A DNA stretch of 64,000 nucleotides from JARYLZ01 sp964388275 (lineage in GTDB: Bacteria > Bacteroidota > Ignavibacteria > SZUA-365). The position numbers and the translations under genes are program-made. Location: contig CAYLZD010000011.1 in assembly GCA_964388275.1 (NCBI GenBank), forward strand, positions 1 to 64,000, written 5' to 3'. Below are positions 61,653 to 64,000 of this stretch, in pieces. The notes beneath the pieces were generated by a model, which saw nothing but the letters and a program-made list of their open reading frames with translations, searched no databases and was not told where the DNA came from. Numbering within the stretch: the first letter of the stretch is position 1; the number at the start of each line of letters is the position of its first letter.

Positions 61653-61832
61653 AACTGAAAAGTCGCATGCGCCGGACGACTCTGTCTTGTCGCGGCGGAG
61701 CAGCCGCAATATATCGGGCTCCCGATTGCAACGAAAAGGTTACGGTGTCGGGGGACGGATTGTCTCAGCGAACCTCGATCAAATTAGCGCGAATTTTCAG
61801 TATCTTTCAGCGATCAATTTTCGGAGATTAAA

Positions 61833-64000
61833 ATGAAACACGCGCTACGTATCTGCTCACTGATCCTGCTTGTCGTAATACCTGTGCATTCGCAGTGGAA
61901 TTGGTTGAATCCTTTGCCTGAAGGCAACGAATTTTTCGATGCGGCATTCATTTCGCCCGATTCAGGTTGGGTGATAGGCGGCAACGGCGCCGTCATCCGC
62001 ACAATAAACGGCGGTGTTTCATGGTCCTCGCAGGACAATCCGCTGCGCCCGACTCCATATATTCTGCTCAGCGTCGTTTTCACGTCTCAACAAAGCGGCC
62101 TCGCTTCCGCCAACACGGGCGCATTGCTCCGCACGGACGATGGAGGCGTCACATGGAGACGCCTGAACTACATAGGTTTCGGCATTCAGAAACTGAAACG
62201 CGCTCCAGACGGCAGCATATGGGGTTTCGGAAGCGTCGGCGCCATGGCAAGAACCACCGACCTGGGCATGACGTGGACTTCGTTTCAGACCGGGATCACG
62301 TCGGTCGTGTTCGATGTCGCATTCCCGGCGCCGGGCAAGGCAGTCGCCGCCTGCGGCAGCGGCCGCCTCCTGTTTTCAGACGACGACGGCGCATCATGGA
62401 CGCAGAAAACGCTTGCGACCGCAACCGATATAGTTTCAATAGCCTTCGCCGACTCCCAGCGCGTGTTTGCGGTTCAGAAGGCCAATTATCTTTTACGCAG
62501 CAGCGACGGAGGCGCAACCTGGGCGGATACCACATTCTTCGTCAATGCTCTCAACTTCGTGCATTTCGCGGACCGGCTGACCGGGTGGCTGCTAAGCAAT
62601 TCGGAAGGAACGGTGCTCAAAACCGAAAACGGCGGGGTGACATGGTCATCAGTGAACGTGGAGCCTTCGTCGCGTTACCATTTCAACAAAGTCGTGACCG
62701 ATGGGCCGGATAAAGCCCTGCTGATTGGTGACGGGGGAGGATTGTTCCGCACATCCGACGGCGGCGCGACCTGGACACAGCTCGGCGATGCCGTGACCCG
62801 AGCTCATCTCTACTCTGTGACCGGCTTTTCCTCCTCATCGGCATGGGTGTTCGGACCAGGCAGCGTATACCATACGAGCGACGGCGGGTCCAATTGGTCC
62901 GCGAATCTCGCCGACACATTGTCCATCCATTCAGGCATCGCCGTATCCGAAAGCCGCATCATCGCGGGAGGAACGCATGGGGAAGCGCACTTGTCAGTAA
63001 ACCAGGGCGCGGACTGGAGCACGCAGATACTGCCCTCGAAAGGCCGTATCAACCGCTTTCATTTTATCGACACCAGCATCGGTTGGCTTGCGGGGAATCA
63101 TGGGACCGTGGCGAAAACAGCCGACGGCGGCGGACTTTGGACGTACACAGATCCAGGTGTAACGCATGATTTCAATGCCGTGTACGCGCGCTCGGGAATG
63201 GAGGCGTGGATAGCAGGCAACGGGGGCAAAGTTTACAGGACTGTGGACGGCGGGATCACCTGGGAGGATAGAAGTCCGAACACCGCAGGCAACCTGATGG
63301 CGATACACTTCATCTCCGCCACGAGGGGATGGGTCGGAGGCCAGATGGTGTTGTTTGAAACCTCCGATGCCGGAGCAAACTGGACCCAGCGCAACACTCC
63401 CGGTCTGGATGTGGTTTACGACATCTCGTTCCGGAACATGTACGATGGATTTCTGTTGCTCAGCCGCGCGGTCGCGCGAAGCAATGACGGCGGTTTTTCG
63501 TTCTACAGAGCCGACTATCCTTCCACGGGACTGCGCGACATCGACGTCATGGATGACGGCGGCATCTGGCTGGCCGGCGATTTCGGTGTGGCGCTCCGCT
63601 ACGATCCGACCCCGGTGATTTTTCTCGATCCGATTGAACTCGACTTCGGCGACGTGTCGACAAACAAGACAAAGGATTTGCCGGTCTCGATCTCGAACAC
63701 GGGTGAGCGGCCGATGAAAATATCGAACATGGCGGTTCTCGGCGCCGGCTTCACTGTGATCAACCTGTCGGCGGACTCACTTGAGCCGGGAGAGAAAGCG
63801 ACAGCGGTCATCCGGTTCACGCCCGCGGACACGGGCGTCGTGCACGGCCTCATGACCGTGATTTCCAACGCCGGCCTCGGTGACGCGGCAGCCATGCTGC
63901 GGGGCCGCGGCGTACCGCCCGGCATACCGGCGCTTACTCATTCGCCGGACACGCTGGATTTCGGCGAAATCGTCCTGGGTAACATAAAGGCGCTCGAAGT
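61833..64000 (+). CDS. exported YCF48-like/ASH repeat protein, cut by the window end
   Basis: At least 722 codons with no stop before the end. The start at 61833 follows TCGGAGATTAAA. Signal peptide MKHALRICSLILLVVIPVHSQ. Residues about 22-590 hold many YCF48/BNR-like units (GAVIRTINGGVSW, GALLRTDDGGVTW, GTVLKTENGGVTW, GKVYRTVDGGITW). An ASPM-SPD-2-Hydin-like Ig domain follows (IELDFGDVSTNKTKDLPVSI...VIRFTPADTG), with a second one starting at the edge (DTLDFGEIVLG). It relates in design to the 4.0-kb gene. A sorting domain would be expected beyond the window. A TATCTT box lies at 61801-61806. Confidence 0.85.
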   Translation, partial: MKHALRICSLILLVVIPVHSQWNWLNPLPEGNEFFDAAFISPDSGWVIGGNGAVIRTINGGVSWSSQDNPLRPTPYILLSVVFTSQQSGLASANTGALLRTDDGGVTWRRLNYIGFGIQKLKRAPDGSIWGFGSVGAMARTTDLGMTWTSFQTGITSVVFDVAFPAPGKAVAACGSGRLLFSDDDGASWTQKTLATATDIVSIAFADSQRVFAVQKANYLLRSSDGGATWADTTFFVNALNFVHFADRLTGWLLSNSEGTVLKTENGGVTWSSVNVEPSSRYHFNKVVTDGPDKALLIGDGGGLFRTSDGGATWTQLGDAVTRAHLYSVTGFSSSSAWVFGPGSVYHTSDGGSNWSANLADTLSIHSGIAVSESRIIAGGTHGEAHLSVNQGADWSTQILPSKGRINRFHFIDTSIGWLAGNHGTVAKTADGGGLWTYTDPGVTHDFNAVYARSGMEAWIAGNGGKVYRTVDGGITWEDRSPNTAGNLMAIHFISATRGWVGGQMVLFETSDAGANWTQRNTPGLDVVYDISFRNMYDGFLLLSRAVARSNDGGFSFYRADYPSTGLRDIDVMDDGGIWLAGDFGVALRYDPTPVIFLDPIELDFGDVSTNKTKDLPVSISNTGERPMKISNMAVLGAGFTVINLSADSLEPGEKATAVIRFTPADTGVVHGLMTVISNAGLGDAAAMLRGRGVPPGIPALTHSPDTLDFGEIVLGNIKALE

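Overview
The window looks like chromosomal DNA from a GC-rich Gram-negative bacterium of the FCB/Bacteroidota side of the tree. Kapabacteria, Ignavibacteria or a related candidate lineage fits best. The reasons are several exported proteins with a C-terminal Por/type IX sorting-like domain (pattern WPNP...G.Y.V), YCF48-type repeat proteins, an ASPM-SPD-2-Hydin repeat protein, a TonB-dependent receptor, BamD, and a MXAN_6640-like metalloprotease. Unlike classical Bacteroidetes, many genes have good AGGAG-type ribosome sites. The promoters I can see read TTGnnn-N16/17-TAnnTT. The lineage is an inference from content only. I found no rRNA, tRNA or CRISPR.

Layout. 0-15 kb: a SpoT-like HD protein on the minus strand, then exported proteins (transglutaminase-like; YCF48+FN3; FG-GAP repeats) around a membrane TPR protein, a UPF0316 protein and a nikR/TonB-receptor pair. 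15-21.6 kb: a compact set of exported proteins, namely WD40-caspase, FecR-domain, TPR-CHAT lipoprotein and a small PEGA-like protein. Two different caspase-clan proteases therefore sit in one putative operon. 21.7-28 kb: folC, rho, then thiolase, 3-hydroxybutyryl-CoA dehydrogenase and acyl-CoA dehydrogenase. 28-29.3 kb: two small outer-membrane barrel proteins. 29.4-38.5 kb: acetyl-CoA synthetase, ACP plus alpha-oxoamine synthase, DUF485/ActP acetate symporter, a phosphoesterase and a large Cache-PAS-CBS-DUF294 sensor. 38.6-48.2 kb: an unknown protein, H+-pyrophosphatase, an MFS transporter, a REP-associated transposase with an 18-bp tandem repeat, acetylating aldehyde dehydrogenase, and kbl plus threonine dehydrogenase. 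48.4-54.4 kb: LemA, TPM protein, lipoproteins, BamD, thioesterase and metalloprotease. 54.4-60.7 kb: a cytochrome c maturation cluster ccmA-(response regulator)-ccmBCDEF. 60.7-64 kb: a YIP1 membrane protein and a YCF48/ASH repeat protein that runs off the end.

How it fits together. Much of the metabolism meets at acetyl-CoA: acetate uptake and activation, thiolase/beta-oxidation steps, acetaldehyde to acetyl-CoA, and threonine to glycine plus acetyl-CoA. The ccm cluster implies c-type cytochrome respiration. The most unusual items are the dual caspase/CHAT envelope cluster; CcmC, which carries what looks like a degenerate CcmE-like OB domain next to a Cys-type CcmE; the fused acetate-locus sensor; the ACP-coupled paralogue of Kbl; and a candidate NikR operator lying on the nikR -10 element.
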